Positions 1 to 8,113 of a stretch of 25,737 nucleotides of DNA are shown piece after piece. Position 1 is the stretch's first letter. Every line of letters starts with the position of its first letter. A model generated the notes under the pieces. It had not been told where the DNA came from. It saw only the letters and a program-made list of their open reading frames with translations, and ran no database searches. Both the position numbers and the translations under genes were made by a program. Location of the stretch: contig CAZKTN010000029.1 of assembly GCA_964555705.1 (NCBI GenBank), forward strand, positions 1 to 25,737. The letters are read 5' to 3'. This DNA comes from ZLKRG44 sp964555705. GTDB lineage: Bacteria > Planctomycetota > Phycisphaerae > Phycisphaerales > SM1A02.

Positions 1-1545
1 AAGCCCGCCGACGCGAAGCCCGCAGAGGCGAAGAGCCCGTGGGACCCGTCGTGGTCGCTCGATGACGCGTACCTGCGCGTGCGCCGCGTCACGTCACTGC
101 TTGGGCCCGAGGGTGACCTCGAGATGCTGCCCTCAGGCGAGAACGTCATCTTCGGCGCCAACGGCTCGTCCGGCCAGGGCCTCTACAGCTCGAAGTGGGA
201 CGGCACCGGCCAGCGCAAGATCTCCGCGCGCGTCAGCGTGCGCGGGCTCAACTTCGCGGGCGACCAGATCGTGGGCGTGACCGGCGGCAAGGCGTGCCTT
301 GTGCCTGTCAACGGCACAGGCGGCAACAACGACGGGCCCGGCCGCACGATCGATGTCGACGCGACCATCCGCGTAGACCTCGACAAGGTCTACGAGCAGA
401 AGTTCCTCGAGGCGATGCGGCTGATGGAGGAGAACTTCTACCACCCAACCATGAAGGGGCTCGACTGGAAGGAGATCACCCAGCGCTACCTCGAGCTCGC
501 GCGCCGCGCGCGAACGTCCAGCGAGTTCGACTCGGTCGCCAACCGCGCGCTCGGCGAGCTCAACGCCAGCCACATGGGCATCCGCTCGCCAGGCGGAAGT
601 TCGCCGCTCGCGCAGCCGCAGGGCCGTCTTGGCGTGCGCACGGAGAACGTGCCTGAAGGCCTCAAGGTCACCTTCATCATGCCCGAGTCGCCCGCGGCGA
701 TCGCGCGCAACCCGCTTCGCATCGGCGACATCATCACGCACGTGGATGAGGCGCCCGTCGCCGAGGGCAGCACGCTCGACTCGATGATGACGGGCACCAC
801 AGGTCGCGAGACCTGGCTCACCATCACGCGCACCTTCGAGGATGGCCGCACCGCATCCTTCGATGTGTCCTTCGAGCCCACGAGCGCAGGCACCATCGGG
901 GCCCTCGCGTACAACGCCACGCGCCTCCGTGCTGCGCAGCTGGTTGACGAGTGGTCGGGCGGCCGCATCGGCTACATCCACATCCAGGGAATGAACCAGC
1001 CATCGCTCGACGAGTTCGAGCGCGACCTCTTCGCCGCCGCGCACGGCAAGGACGGTCTCGTGATCGACGTGCGCAACAACGGCGGCGGATGGACCGCGGA
1101 CAGGCTGCTCGCGTCGATCATGGCCCCGCGGCACGCGTACACCGTTCCGCGCGGCGCCGACTCGAGCCACACCGACGGCTATCCGCAGGACCGGCTCTTC
1201 ATCCAGCGCTTCTCGATGCCCATCAACATGCTCTGCAACGAGAAGAGCTTCTCGAACGCCGAGATCGTGGCCCACGCCTTCAAGACGCTCAAGCGCGGCA
1301 CGCTCGTGGGCACGCCGACCTATGGTGGCGTGATCTCGACGGGAAGCGCAAGCCTGCTTGACGGCACGACGGTTCGCATGCCCACGCGCGGCTGGTACCT
1401 GCTCGACGGCGCCGACATGGAGAACAACGGCGCGGTGCCCGAGATCGTCGTGCCGCAGACTCCAGAGGCCGAGGCTGCAGACCGCGACGAGCAGCTCAAG
1501 GCTGCGGTCGAGGACCTGCTGAAGCGGCTGCCGGCGAAGGGCTGA
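1..1545 (+). CDS. Tricorn-like S41-family protease, C-terminal part (5' truncated)
   Basis: The reading frame is open from base 1, so the start lies outside the window and 514 C-terminal residues are visible. Tricorn-type proteases are large enzymes that cut peptides, using beta-propellers, a C1 domain, a PDZ domain and a C2 domain. Here an Ala/Lys/Pro-rich stretch and the end of a propeller-like region are followed by a helical C1 domain with the pair Ser190-His191 (ELNASHMGI). A PDZ domain lies at about residues 205-290 (GRLGVRTENV to GDIITHVDE). The C2 core carries the likely nucleophile Ser in KSFSNAEI (codon 1252) and a Glu in MENNGAVPE (codon 1420). This matches the Ser-His / Ser / Glu tetrad of the tricorn family. 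The Asp after the nucleophile in archaeal tricorn is Asn here. The stop is 15 bp before the pyrophosphatase gene on the same strand. The family assignment is firm; the substrate is unknown. Confidence 0.88.
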   Translation, partial: KPADAKPAEAKSPWDPSWSLDDAYLRVRRVTSLLGPEGDLEMLPSGENVIFGANGSSGQGLYSSKWDGTGQRKISARVSVRGLNFAGDQIVGVTGGKACLVPVNGTGGNNDGPGRTIDVDATIRVDLDKVYEQKFLEAMRLMEENFYHPTMKGLDWKEITQRYLELARRARTSSEFDSVANRALGELNASHMGIRSPGGSSPLAQPQGRLGVRTENVPEGLKVTFIMPESPAAIARNPLRIGDIITHVDEAPVAEGSTLDSMMTGTTGRETWLTITRTFEDGRTASFDVSFEPTSAGTIGALAYNATRLRAAQLVDEWSGGRIGYIHIQGMNQPSLDEFERDLFAAAHGKDGLVIDVRNNGGGWTADRLLASIMAPRHAYTVPRGADSSHTDGYPQDRLFIQRFSMPINMLCNEKSFSNAEIVAHAFKTLKRGTLVGTPTYGGVISTGSASLLDGTTVRMPTRGWYLLDGADMENNGAVPEIVVPQTPEAEAADRDEQLKAAVEDLLKRLPAKG

Positions 1546-1560
1546 CGCGCGCAGCGAGCC

Positions 1561-2196
1561 ATGGATCCCGTCCGCTACCACACCTTCAGGCCGCATCCCT
1601 GGCATGGGCTGCGTGTAGGCCCCGACCCGCCGCGCATCGTGCATGCGTTCATCGAGATCACGCCCTTTGACCTCGTGAAGTACGAGGTGGACAAGGTCTC
1701 GGGCTACCTGCGCGTGGACCGCCCGCAGCGCACGAGCTCGACTCCACCGATGCTCTATGGGTTCGTCCCGCGGACGCTGTGCGCCGCACGCGTCGCCACG
1801 CTGTCGCCGGCGGCACGGTCAGCCGACGGCGATCCGCTCGACATCTGCGTGCTCTCGGAGCGGCCGATCGACCGGGCCGAGGTGGTGCTCGATGCGCGCG
1901 TGATCGGTGGCCTCCAGATGCTCGACAACGGCGAGGCGGACGACAAGATCATCGCAGTGCTCGTCAACGATGCCGTGTGGGATGGCGCGCGCGACATCGG
2001 CGACCTGCCGCCGCGGCTGATCGAGCGCCTGCAGCACTACTTCGCGACCTACAAGCTCACTCCAGGGGACGGCGCACCGGTATCCGTGCGCGATGTCTAC
2101 GGCGCCGAGCGCGCGGCTCGAGTCGTGGAGGCTGCGGTCGCCGACTACGCGCGCGTGTATCCGGGCCCGCTTCCTGATCCGCTCGGCGGCTCCTGA
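1561..2196 (+). CDS. ppa: Inorganic pyrophosphatase, family I
   Basis: A cytoplasmic enzyme that hydrolyses pyrophosphate to phosphate and so pulls biosynthetic reactions forward. The 211-residue protein keeps the family I active-site set: Lys40 and Glu42 in VKYEVDK, Arg54 in VDR, Tyr66 in LYGFVP, the signature DGDPLD at 89-94, Asp122/Asp127/Lys129 in MLDNGEADDK, and Tyr164-Lys165 near the C-terminus. The usual Pro-x-Asn before Tyr-Gly is changed to Pro-Met-Leu, a small departure. The length is slightly above the 175-residue bacterial type, owing to an N-terminal extension of about 25 residues and a longer loop before the signature. The ATG at 1561 follows the protease stop by 15 bp, so the two genes are probably co-transcribed. 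No strong Shine-Dalgarno is visible. Its stop is only 4 bp from the stop of the convergent cytochrome gene. Confidence 0.9.
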   Translation: MDPVRYHTFRPHPWHGLRVGPDPPRIVHAFIEITPFDLVKYEVDKVSGYLRVDRPQRTSSTPPMLYGFVPRTLCAARVATLSPAARSADGDPLDICVLSERPIDRAEVVLDARVIGGLQMLDNGEADDKIIAVLVNDAVWDGARDIGDLPPRLIERLQHYFATYKLTPGDGAPVSVRDVYGAERAARVVEAAVADYARVYPGPLPDPLGGS

Positions 2197-2200
2197 GCGC

Positions 2201-4168
2201 TCACATCGACCACGCGGCCAGCAGTGCCGCAAGGTCGATGCCGTCGATGGTGCCGTCGCTGTTGATGTCGCCGTCGCCCGAGCCGCCCCAGTTGGCGAGC
2301 ATCTGCGCGAGGTCGAGGCCGTCGACCGTGCCATCGCCGTTGAGGTCGGCGGGCATCGATGCGCCGTTCAGGTCGATCGTCGCGGAGTCCATGTCGACCG
2401 GCGCGCTTCGCCCGGTCGCCACCCACAGGTCGTAGGCGACCTGGCCCGTGCCGTTGGTGACGTTGGTGTCCCGAAGGAACTCCATGTACTCGCGGCTCGA
2501 GGTCTGCGCGTAGAAGGTCACCACCGCGCTCTTCGCTCCGGCAGGCACGTCATAGAGCGTGTCGTCCCAGTACTGGCCGTCCGCGTAGCTGTAGCCGACT
2601 GCGCCCGAGCCGAAGGCATCGAAGGCGGCGTTCGTGAACCCGCGCGGAGGGATCCGGTTGTCGAAGAGGACGACGTTGTTGAGCACGAGGTGGAACTTGG
2701 TCCCAGGCGGCAGGTGCACCTGCTTGGCGACGGTCTCGTCGATCGCGTGCTCGGCGCGGTAGACCTTGGTGTCCTTCTCGTGCAGGGTCGCGGTGACGTA
2801 GTCGTACGCGCCGCGCTCGTCGACGAGCTCGCCATTCGCGTCGAGGAACCGCACGTTGATCCACATGCGCCGTCCCTCGACGTAGCCGGTCGGCAGCTTG
2901 TGCCCCGACTGGTTGACGATGCGCACCTTCAGCTGCGAGCCCTCGCGCGAGAGCTCAATGTCGCTTGCGTCGCGCAGCATCTGGATGTTGCGCGCCGTGG
3001 CGGCCTCGACACGGTCCGCCGTGAGGCCCAGGTTGTCCGCCTCTTCGCCCTGCGCGAGCCTGATCGCACGCATCACCCAGGTGTTCGCGCCCGCGAAGGA
3101 GTGCTGGCCGATGTCATCGCGCTCGTACTTGGGGTCTCCATCGAAGAAGATGCATCCGCCGCCGACCTGCTTGGGCATGTGGCAGTCCTGGCAGCTCGAC
3201 ACGAGGCCGTCAGGCGTGTTCCCGCCGAAGCGCCGGTCGGCGAACGTAACGCCCATCGAGGCGAAGGTCGACGCCGCCCACTCGGAGTAGGTGCGCTGCT
3301 CGGGGAACATGTCGTCGGCCTTCGCGGTCGGGTGCGGCTGGCTGAGCGCATTCAGCGCGTAGGTGCCGTCAGCCATCTTTGTGTACGTGGGCGTGCTCAC
3401 GTCGTGGCACTGCCCGCAGAAGCGTCCCTTCGTGTGGAAGGGCGAGTAGATGAGCTCGGCTGACCCGTGGAAGTTGATCGGCACATCGTCGTACGGACCG
3501 CGGCGGGTGTCCTTGGGATCCACCACGAACATCGCGTTGCCGCGGTCAGTCGGCAGGTTGCCCGCAGCCGCCAGCGAATCCAGGATCGACACGTCCGGCG
3601 CCGGATCGGCGTTGCCCGGGTAGCCGACTGCGCTGTCCGCGCCAAGCACGGGATTCACGGCCCTGTGGCAGAAGCCGCAGTTGATGCCGTCGAAGTCCTC
3701 GGGCTCGAAGAGCGACATGTCGCCGGTCACGCTCTTGCCCGACAGCCATGCGCCGGGCGCGTGGCAGCGGATGCAGAACTCACCGGCAAGGTGCGCATCC
3801 TGGTTGGCGACAGTCAGCGCGGCATGGAACACAGGATCGCGCGCGGACTGGCCCATCAGGCTCACGACCCATGTGTCGTAGGGCGCGGTCGTAGGGTTGT
3901 ACTCGCTGTGGCAGAACTGGCAGTTGTTCGATGCGAGGATCGGGTCAAAGCCGGCGCCCGAGCCGTTCGGCTGCGTTCCCGGCATGAAGAAGTCGTCATC
4001 GGTCGTGGGCACCTGCACCTGCCCGCTCCCGCCTCCGCTGCTGGCGCCCGCGAGGAACGAGGCGAAGGCAGCAGTGACAAGCACGCCAAGCGCTGCACCG
4101 GCACACGCGCGACGCGTGCGTCGCACACGGAGGTGTGACGTGTGGTCCTCGGGGGTGGAACGACTCAT
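2201..4168 (-). CDS. Secreted pentaheme c-type cytochrome with C-terminal dockerin-like repeat
   Basis: The 655-residue protein begins with an Arg-rich N-region and a hydrophobic stretch (about residues 21-42), read as a signal peptide, then a Gly/Ser linker. Five CxxCH heme c motifs follow: CQFCH near 83, CIRCH near 132, CGFCH near 164, CGQCH near 251 and CQDCH near 326. Several further His residues could serve as distal ligands. A beta-rich region without heme motifs (about 390-600) comes next. The last 50 residues are two copies of a calcium-loop helix repeat, DLNGDGTVDGLDLAQMLANW and DINSDGTIDGIDLAALLAAW, a dockerin type I-like pair common on planctomycete exported proteins. The product is probably a periplasmic or surface electron-transfer protein. 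No cytochrome maturation gene or partner oxidoreductase lies nearby, so the substrate cannot be named. The ATG at 4168 is the only good start giving a signal peptide. Confidence 0.85.
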   Translation of the reverse strand: MSRSTPEDHTSHLRVRRTRRACAGAALGVLVTAAFASFLAGASSGGGSGQVQVPTTDDDFFMPGTQPNGSGAGFDPILASNNCQFCHSEYNPTTAPYDTWVVSLMGQSARDPVFHAALTVANQDAHLAGEFCIRCHAPGAWLSGKSVTGDMSLFEPEDFDGINCGFCHRAVNPVLGADSAVGYPGNADPAPDVSILDSLAAAGNLPTDRGNAMFVVDPKDTRRGPYDDVPINFHGSAELIYSPFHTKGRFCGQCHDVSTPTYTKMADGTYALNALSQPHPTAKADDMFPEQRTYSEWAASTFASMGVTFADRRFGGNTPDGLVSSCQDCHMPKQVGGGCIFFDGDPKYERDDIGQHSFAGANTWVMRAIRLAQGEEADNLGLTADRVEAATARNIQMLRDASDIELSREGSQLKVRIVNQSGHKLPTGYVEGRRMWINVRFLDANGELVDERGAYDYVTATLHEKDTKVYRAEHAIDETVAKQVHLPPGTKFHLVLNNVVLFDNRIPPRGFTNAAFDAFGSGAVGYSYADGQYWDDTLYDVPAGAKSAVVTFYAQTSSREYMEFLRDTNVTNGTGQVAYDLWVATGRSAPVDMDSATIDLNGASMPADLNGDGTVDGLDLAQMLANWGGSGDGDINSDGTIDGIDLAALLAAWSM

Positions 4169-4453
4169 CGCTGCATCAGGTAGGGGTGGTGGCAGTCAGT
4201 GTCTGGTCGGGCGTCAGCGGATGGGTCTTCGGTCAAACTCTCTCCGCACGTCATGATGTATACGCAACTCGCCGCAGTCTGGCGCCAGAGGCGGGATTAT
4301 CTGTCGCCAATATCTGAAAGGTCCGATGGTCGGATCTGAAGTCAAGCGGAATGCGCCCGCATCAGGGCGCACATCGGGCGCGGTCCCCGCAGTCCCTCAG
4401 TTACAGGACACGGCGGAAACTCCCACAGAGGATCAGCGCTGTTGATGCGCGTG
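4169..4453. other. Intergenic region with two short inverted repeats
   Basis: This is the longest gene-free stretch (285 bp), between the start of the cytochrome gene and the stop of the lipoprotein gene, both on the minus strand. It is less GC-rich than its surroundings in the middle (about 4230-4330) and must hold the cytochrome promoter. I could not find a convincing -35/-10 pair. Two perfect inverted repeats are visible, TCCGA-tgg-TCGGA at 4322-4334 and TGCGCCC-gcatca-GGGCGCA at 4352-4371. Neither is followed by a T-run on the minus strand. Confidence 0.6.
4352..4371 (-). terminator. Possible terminator hairpin after the lipoprotein gene
   Basis: A perfect 7-bp inverted repeat, TGCGCCC and GGGCGCA around a 6-base loop, lies about 80 bp downstream of the lipoprotein stop in its direction of transcription. 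There is no U-tract, so it may equally be an operator or a chance palindrome. Confidence 0.3.
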
Positions 4454-5188
4454 TCAGGGAACAACGGGCGGCGTGGTGGGCGCTGGCGGTTCGGCCTGCA
4501 TGGCCTGCAAAGGCTCAGCCTTGGACAGTGCGTCCGAGATTGCCAGACCGATCGTTCGCTCGTAGGCCTCATCGCGACCGGAGGGATTCCATGCGGACTG
4601 GAAGCGGGTCGAGCCGTCCGCGGGAGCCGCCGGATCCTCGCCGCGGGTCTCTCTGTACCTCGACGCAAGCGTCCCCGAGTATGAGGAGAGCTGGATGCCA
4701 GGCTCCGCTGACCTCTCCAGGTAGACCCACACTCGCGCCTCGATCGGGCCACTCCAGGCCTGGAGGTCGAATCGCTCAAGATCAGTCCTGCTTCCCGGTA
4801 GCGATGCGCCCTGCAGCGTGCCGTCAGTCGCCAGCGGCGGAGGCACCCACCCGACCGGCGTGAACTCCACACGCACGCGCCGCCGAGTCTTCACCAGCGT
4901 GTTCGCCGCAGACTGGTCGATGCTGTCGTTGTCGAGTCTCCATGGCTCGAGCAGCGTGCCTGCGTGGCGGGTGTTCGTCTCGATGATGCCCGTGGTGCGG
5001 TCCACGACGATCGGGCTGAAGCCATGATCACGTGCTGCCTCGATCGCCGCGTCGAACGCCTGCGGGTACTGGCCCGGTGTCACCGTTAGCGAGCGCGGCC
5101 CATCCGAGGAAAGGCACCCTCCGAGCAGCATGGTCGGTGCGACTGCCGCGAAGGTTCGGGCAAGAGCTGAGGCGAAGCGACCGGGCAC
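4454..5188 (-). CDS. Small lipoprotein of unknown function
   Basis: The reading frame is open further upstream, but that part lies inside the permease gene in another frame. The GTG at 5188 is preferred, 10 bp after the permease stop, because it gives a clean lipoprotein signal: Arg at 4 and 11, a hydrophobic stretch, then the lipobox L-G-G-Cys25 followed by Leu-Ser-Ser. The mature part (about 220 residues) has a helix-rich opening (AFDAAIEAARDHGF) and beta-strand character around DRTTGIIETN. A charged strand RRRVRVEF follows, and the tail is rich in Pro and Ala. I recognise no domain. The compact spacing suggests co-transcription with the permease and solute-binding protein, but nothing shows that it acts in transport. 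An envelope-anchored accessory lipoprotein is the safest description. Confidence 0.7.
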   Translation of the reverse strand: MPGRFASALARTFAAVAPTMLLGGCLSSDGPRSLTVTPGQYPQAFDAAIEAARDHGFSPIVVDRTTGIIETNTRHAGTLLEPWRLDNDSIDQSAANTLVKTRRRVRVEFTPVGWVPPPLATDGTLQGASLPGSRTDLERFDLQAWSGPIEARVWVYLERSAEPGIQLSSYSGTLASRYRETRGEDPAAPADGSTRFQSAWNPSGRDEAYERTIGLAISDALSKAEPLQAMQAEPPAPTTPPVVP

Positions 5189-5198
5189 GCAGGGCAGT

Positions 5199-6170
5199 CT
5201 ACGAACCTGATGCCCCGCCGCGCTCGATGTCGATCCTGGGATCGACCCACTGGTAGAGCAGGTCCACAAGGAGGTTGAAGATGACCAGCGCCACGGCATA
5301 CACGAGCACGATGCCCATGATGAGCGTGATGTCCTTGCCCAGCACCGCCTCGACGAAGTGGCGCCCAAGGCCCGGCACCGCGAAGACCTTCTCGACCACG
5401 AACGAACCGGTCATCGCCGCCGCGGTCGCCGGACCGAGGAAGCTGAGCACCGGAAGGAACGCGTTCTTCAGCGCGTGGCGCGTGGCCGCGCGGCGCCGCG
5501 ACAGCCCCTTCGCGACAGCCGTGCGCACGTGGTCGCTCGTCATCTGCTCGATCATGCCGAGTCGCAGGAGCCTCGCGATGTACGCCGCAAAGGGAAGCGA
5601 CAGCGCAAGCGTGGGCAGGATGATGTGCGAGATGCCGCCCCAGCCTCCCACAGGAAGCATGCGCAGCTGCGCGGCAAGAAGCACGAGCATCAGCGTTCCC
5701 GTCACGAAGCTCGGCACGCTGATGCCCACAAGCGCGATCAGCTGCACGCCTGCGTCGGCGGGTCCGCCCGGCTTGAGCCCGCCCGCGATGCCGGCGACGG
5801 TACCGATCGCGAGCGCCACCAGGATCGCGCCGATGCCGAGCGTTGCCGACACGGGGAACCCTGCGGCGATGATCTCGTTGACGGTCCAGTCGGGGTGGCG
5901 CAGGCTCGGTCCGAGGTCGAAGGGACGCGGGTGCTCGCCTATCGCCCACGCGACGCCGCTCGCCTTCGACGCATAGTCAAGGAGGAACGCGCCAGGATCG
6001 TCGAGCCGGTACTGCGCGCGCATCGCCTCGGCGATCTCCGGCGGAGGTCGCCTTCCCTCCTGCTCGAGCGGATTGCCGGGCACAAGCCACGCCAGCGCGA
6101 ACGTCAGCAGCAGCACCGCCGTGATCACGAGCGGCACCTGCGCGAGCCTTCTCGCGATCATCGCGGTCAT
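5199..6170 (-). CDS. Oligopeptide/dipeptide-type ABC transporter permease (OppB/DppB family)
   Basis: A 323-residue inner-membrane permease of the binding-protein-dependent type 1 class. It has an N-terminal membrane segment (about 11-30) followed by PGNP, as in OppB/DppB, then a periplasmic loop. Further hydrophobic segments lie at about 106-130, 143-168, 180-203, 240-258 and 280-305. The cytoplasmic EAA-type loop lies around 217-240, where AKGLS and KNAFLPVLS are recognisable and would contact the ATPase. The C-terminal VEKVFAVPGLG and LYQWVDPRI are typical of this family. The ATG at 6170 overlaps the upstream gene's TGA as ATGA, supporting translational coupling; a second ATG at 6161 is possible. 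The usual OppC, OppD and OppF partners are absent: a lipoprotein follows instead. The family also includes nickel and other solute permeases, so the substrate is inferred only. Confidence 0.88.
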   Translation of the reverse strand: MTAMIARRLAQVPLVITAVLLLTFALAWLVPGNPLEQEGRRPPPEIAEAMRAQYRLDDPGAFLLDYASKASGVAWAIGEHPRPFDLGPSLRHPDWTVNEIIAAGFPVSATLGIGAILVALAIGTVAGIAGGLKPGGPADAGVQLIALVGISVPSFVTGTLMLVLLAAQLRMLPVGGWGGISHIILPTLALSLPFAAYIARLLRLGMIEQMTSDHVRTAVAKGLSRRRAATRHALKNAFLPVLSFLGPATAAAMTGSFVVEKVFAVPGLGRHFVEAVLGKDITLIMGIVLVYAVALVIFNLLVDLLYQWVDPRIDIERGGASGS

Positions 6171-8107
6171 GGCGACGTGGCCTCGGAGTGCGCCGCCGCT
6201 GGCGANNNNNNNNNNNNNNNNNNNNNNNNNNNNNNNNNNNNNNNNNNNNNNNNNNNNNNNNNNNNNNNNNNNNNNNNNNNNNNNNNNNNNNNNNNNNNNN
6301 NNNNNCGCAGCCGGGCAGGGTCGTACATGTATGCCGTCACGTACTGGCACAGCGGCATCAGCGGCATGTCCTCCTCCACGAGGATGCGCTCCGCCTCGCG
6401 CAGCAGCGCGGCGCGCTTCGGCCGGTCGAGCTCGGCTGCCGCCGCATCAAGCAGCGCGTCGTACGTGGGATTGCTGTATGCGCGGTCGTTGTTGCCGTCG
6501 GTCGAGCGGTTGAGCTCGAGGAACGTCGTGGGATCGGGGTAGTCGCCGAACCACCCGCCGCGTCCAACCATGAAGTTGCCCGTGCGCAGGTCCTCCTTGG
6601 CGAACTTGCCGTCCTTGCCTCGCAGCTCGCATTCCACCCCCAGCGTCTCGCGCCACATCTGCGCCATCGCAAGTGCGTTGTCGCGTGTGCGCGGGTTGCC
6701 GGTCATGTAGAGGATGTCGACCACCGGGAAGCGCCGGCCCTGCGCGTCCTCCACGCGGCCGTCGCCGTCGCGGTCGCTCCACCCCGCGGCGGCAAGCTCC
6801 GCGCGCGCCGCGTCAGGGTCGTACGAGAGCCCTGCGGGCGGCTCGTACCAGTCGAATGCGCCCGCAGGCACGAGCGACCCCGCCACCCGCTCGCGCAGGC
6901 GGGTGACCTTCTCGGTGATCGCCCGCTTGTCGACCGCACGCGCAAACGCGCGCCTCACACGAGCGTCGGCGAACGGGTTCGGCCGCCCGTCAGCGAGCGC
7001 CGGCCTGCAGTTGAAGTTCCAGAAGTCGGTGCCGAACGCAGGGAGCACGTGCACGTCGCGCCGCTCGCCAGGCCCCGGATCCGGAAGCGCCGCCATCGCC
7101 TCGTCTTCCCCCAAGCCGGACTCGCGCAGCGCGCGCCACTGCGACGCATGCCGCTCGAGCCATGCGCGCTGCTCGTCGGCCATGTCTGCGCGGTACTCCA
7201 CGGTGAGGTCGCTGATCCAGTCGACGTCGCCGGACTGGAACGCGAGCACCGCAGTGTTCGAGTCCTCGATCGGCCGCAGCTCCACCGATGCAGGGCGCGC
7301 CGCACCTCGGTTCCAGTGGTGGGGGTTCGGCTCGAACCGCATGCCGCGCTTGTAGCGCCAGTCCGTGACCATCATCGGCCCGTTGCTCACAAGCGTGCCT
7401 GGCTTGAGCCACTTTGGATCAAGTTTCACGCGACCGCTCCCGCCGTCGATGGAGAGGTGCGCCTCGAGCGTCGGCCGGTGCACCGGAAACAGCGTGGGGA
7501 ACGCAAGGATGCTCGGCCAGTAGGGCGTGGGCTGCACCAGGTCGACCTCGATCGTGCGCGCATCGGGCGTGCGCACGCCGACCATGTCCCGGTACTGCAG
7601 CGGCGTGCGCGCCCACAGCTCGCGGGCCGCATCGGCACGCCCATCGGCGGGCATCGCCGCGATGCGCTCGAGCTCGCGCTGGCGCCACTCGAAGAACTCG
7701 CGCCCTCCCCGGATCATGAACAGGAACCCCGAGTAGTCCGATGCCATGTCGGGGAGCAGCGGCCGCATCCATGCCTGCGCGAAGTCCTCGCTCGTCACCG
7801 GGTCGCCGTTGGACCACCGTGCGCCCTCGCGGAGCGTGAAGGTCCACGTGCGGCCATCGGGCGAGACGGTCCACGACTCGGCCACACCGGGGACCGGGTC
7901 GCTTCCATCCGCAGATTCCGTGAACAGCCCCTCGAAGATGGACTGCGCTACGCGCACATCCTGCTGGTAGGTGATGCGCTGCGGATCGAGCGTGAAGACG
8001 TCCGGGCTGACGAACACGATCTCCGCGCGCGGCAGCGGCCGGTCGAGCGCCACAATCCCGCCCACCAGGAGGGCGAGCAGGGCGAAGGGCGCGAGCGCGC
8101 GCAGCAT
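6167..8107 (-). CDS. Oligopeptide ABC transporter solute-binding protein (SBP_bac_5 family), interrupted by assembly gap
   Basis: This binding protein delivers a peptide-like solute to the permease encoded just downstream. The N-terminus (MLRALAPFALLALLVGG) is one hydrophobic segment without a lipobox Cys, so it looks like a membrane anchor or uncleaved signal. The SBP_bac_5 core is clear: TLDP, IFEGLF, PGVAESW, WTFTLREGARWSNGDPVTSEDF, then the second lobe with DARVRRAFARAVDKRAI, the YDPDAARAELAAAGW element, WRETLGVE and GDYPDPTTFL. Sequence is known to about ARL near the expected C-terminal end. The 100-N gap then interrupts it, and 12 more residues to the TGA at 6167 follow in the frame implied by the gap length. 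As the true gap length is unknown, that last frame is not certain. The start lies 6 bp after the preceding gene's stop. Substrate unknown; peptides are most likely. Confidence 0.85.
   Translation of the reverse strand: MLRALAPFALLALLVGGIVALDRPLPRAEIVFVSPDVFTLDPQRITYQQDVRVAQSIFEGLFTESADGSDPVPGVAESWTVSPDGRTWTFTLREGARWSNGDPVTSEDFAQAWMRPLLPDMASDYSGFLFMIRGGREFFEWRQRELERIAAMPADGRADAARELWARTPLQYRDMVGVRTPDARTIEVDLVQPTPYWPSILAFPTLFPVHRPTLEAHLSIDGGSGRVKLDPKWLKPGTLVSNGPMMVTDWRYKRGMRFEPNPHHWNRGAARPASVELRPIEDSNTAVLAFQSGDVDWISDLTVEYRADMADEQRAWLERHASQWRALRESGLGEDEAMAALPDPGPGERRDVHVLPAFGTDFWNFNCRPALADGRPNPFADARVRRAFARAVDKRAITEKVTRLRERVAGSLVPAGAFDWYEPPAGLSYDPDAARAELAAAGWSDRDGDGRVEDAQGRRFPVVDILYMTGNPRTRDNALAMAQMWRETLGVECELRGKDGKFAKEDLRTGNFMVGRGGWFGDYPDPTTFLELNRSTDGNNDRAYSNPTYDALLDAAAAELDRPKRAALLREAERILVEEDMPLMPLCQYVTAYMYDPARLXXXXXXXXXXXXXXXXXXXXXXXXXXXXXXXXXXSPAAAHSEATSP
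6206..6305. other. Assembly gap (100 N) inside the solute-binding protein gene
   Basis: A run of exactly 100 unknown bases, the usual placeholder for a scaffold gap of unknown size. The flanks are not copies of each other, unlike the second gap in this window. The C-terminal tail of the binding protein is therefore undetermined. Confidence 0.97.
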
Positions 8108-8113
8108 GATGCG

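Noticed and set aside
133..1644. 503-codon open frame on the minus strand opposite the tricorn-like gene
   Set aside because: Arg/Ala/His/Val-rich composition typical of a high-GC shadow; no motif, and the plus-strand gene has clear catalytic motifs.
2093..3463. 456-codon plus-strand open frame opposite the cytochrome gene
   Set aside because: No domain; the minus strand encodes five CxxCH motifs and a dockerin repeat, so this is a shadow.
5189..5368. Upstream extension of the lipoprotein frame to an ATG at 5368
   Set aside because: It overlaps the permease C-terminus in another frame and reads as low-complexity Ser/Trp/Cys-rich sequence; the GTG at 5188 gives a proper lipobox.
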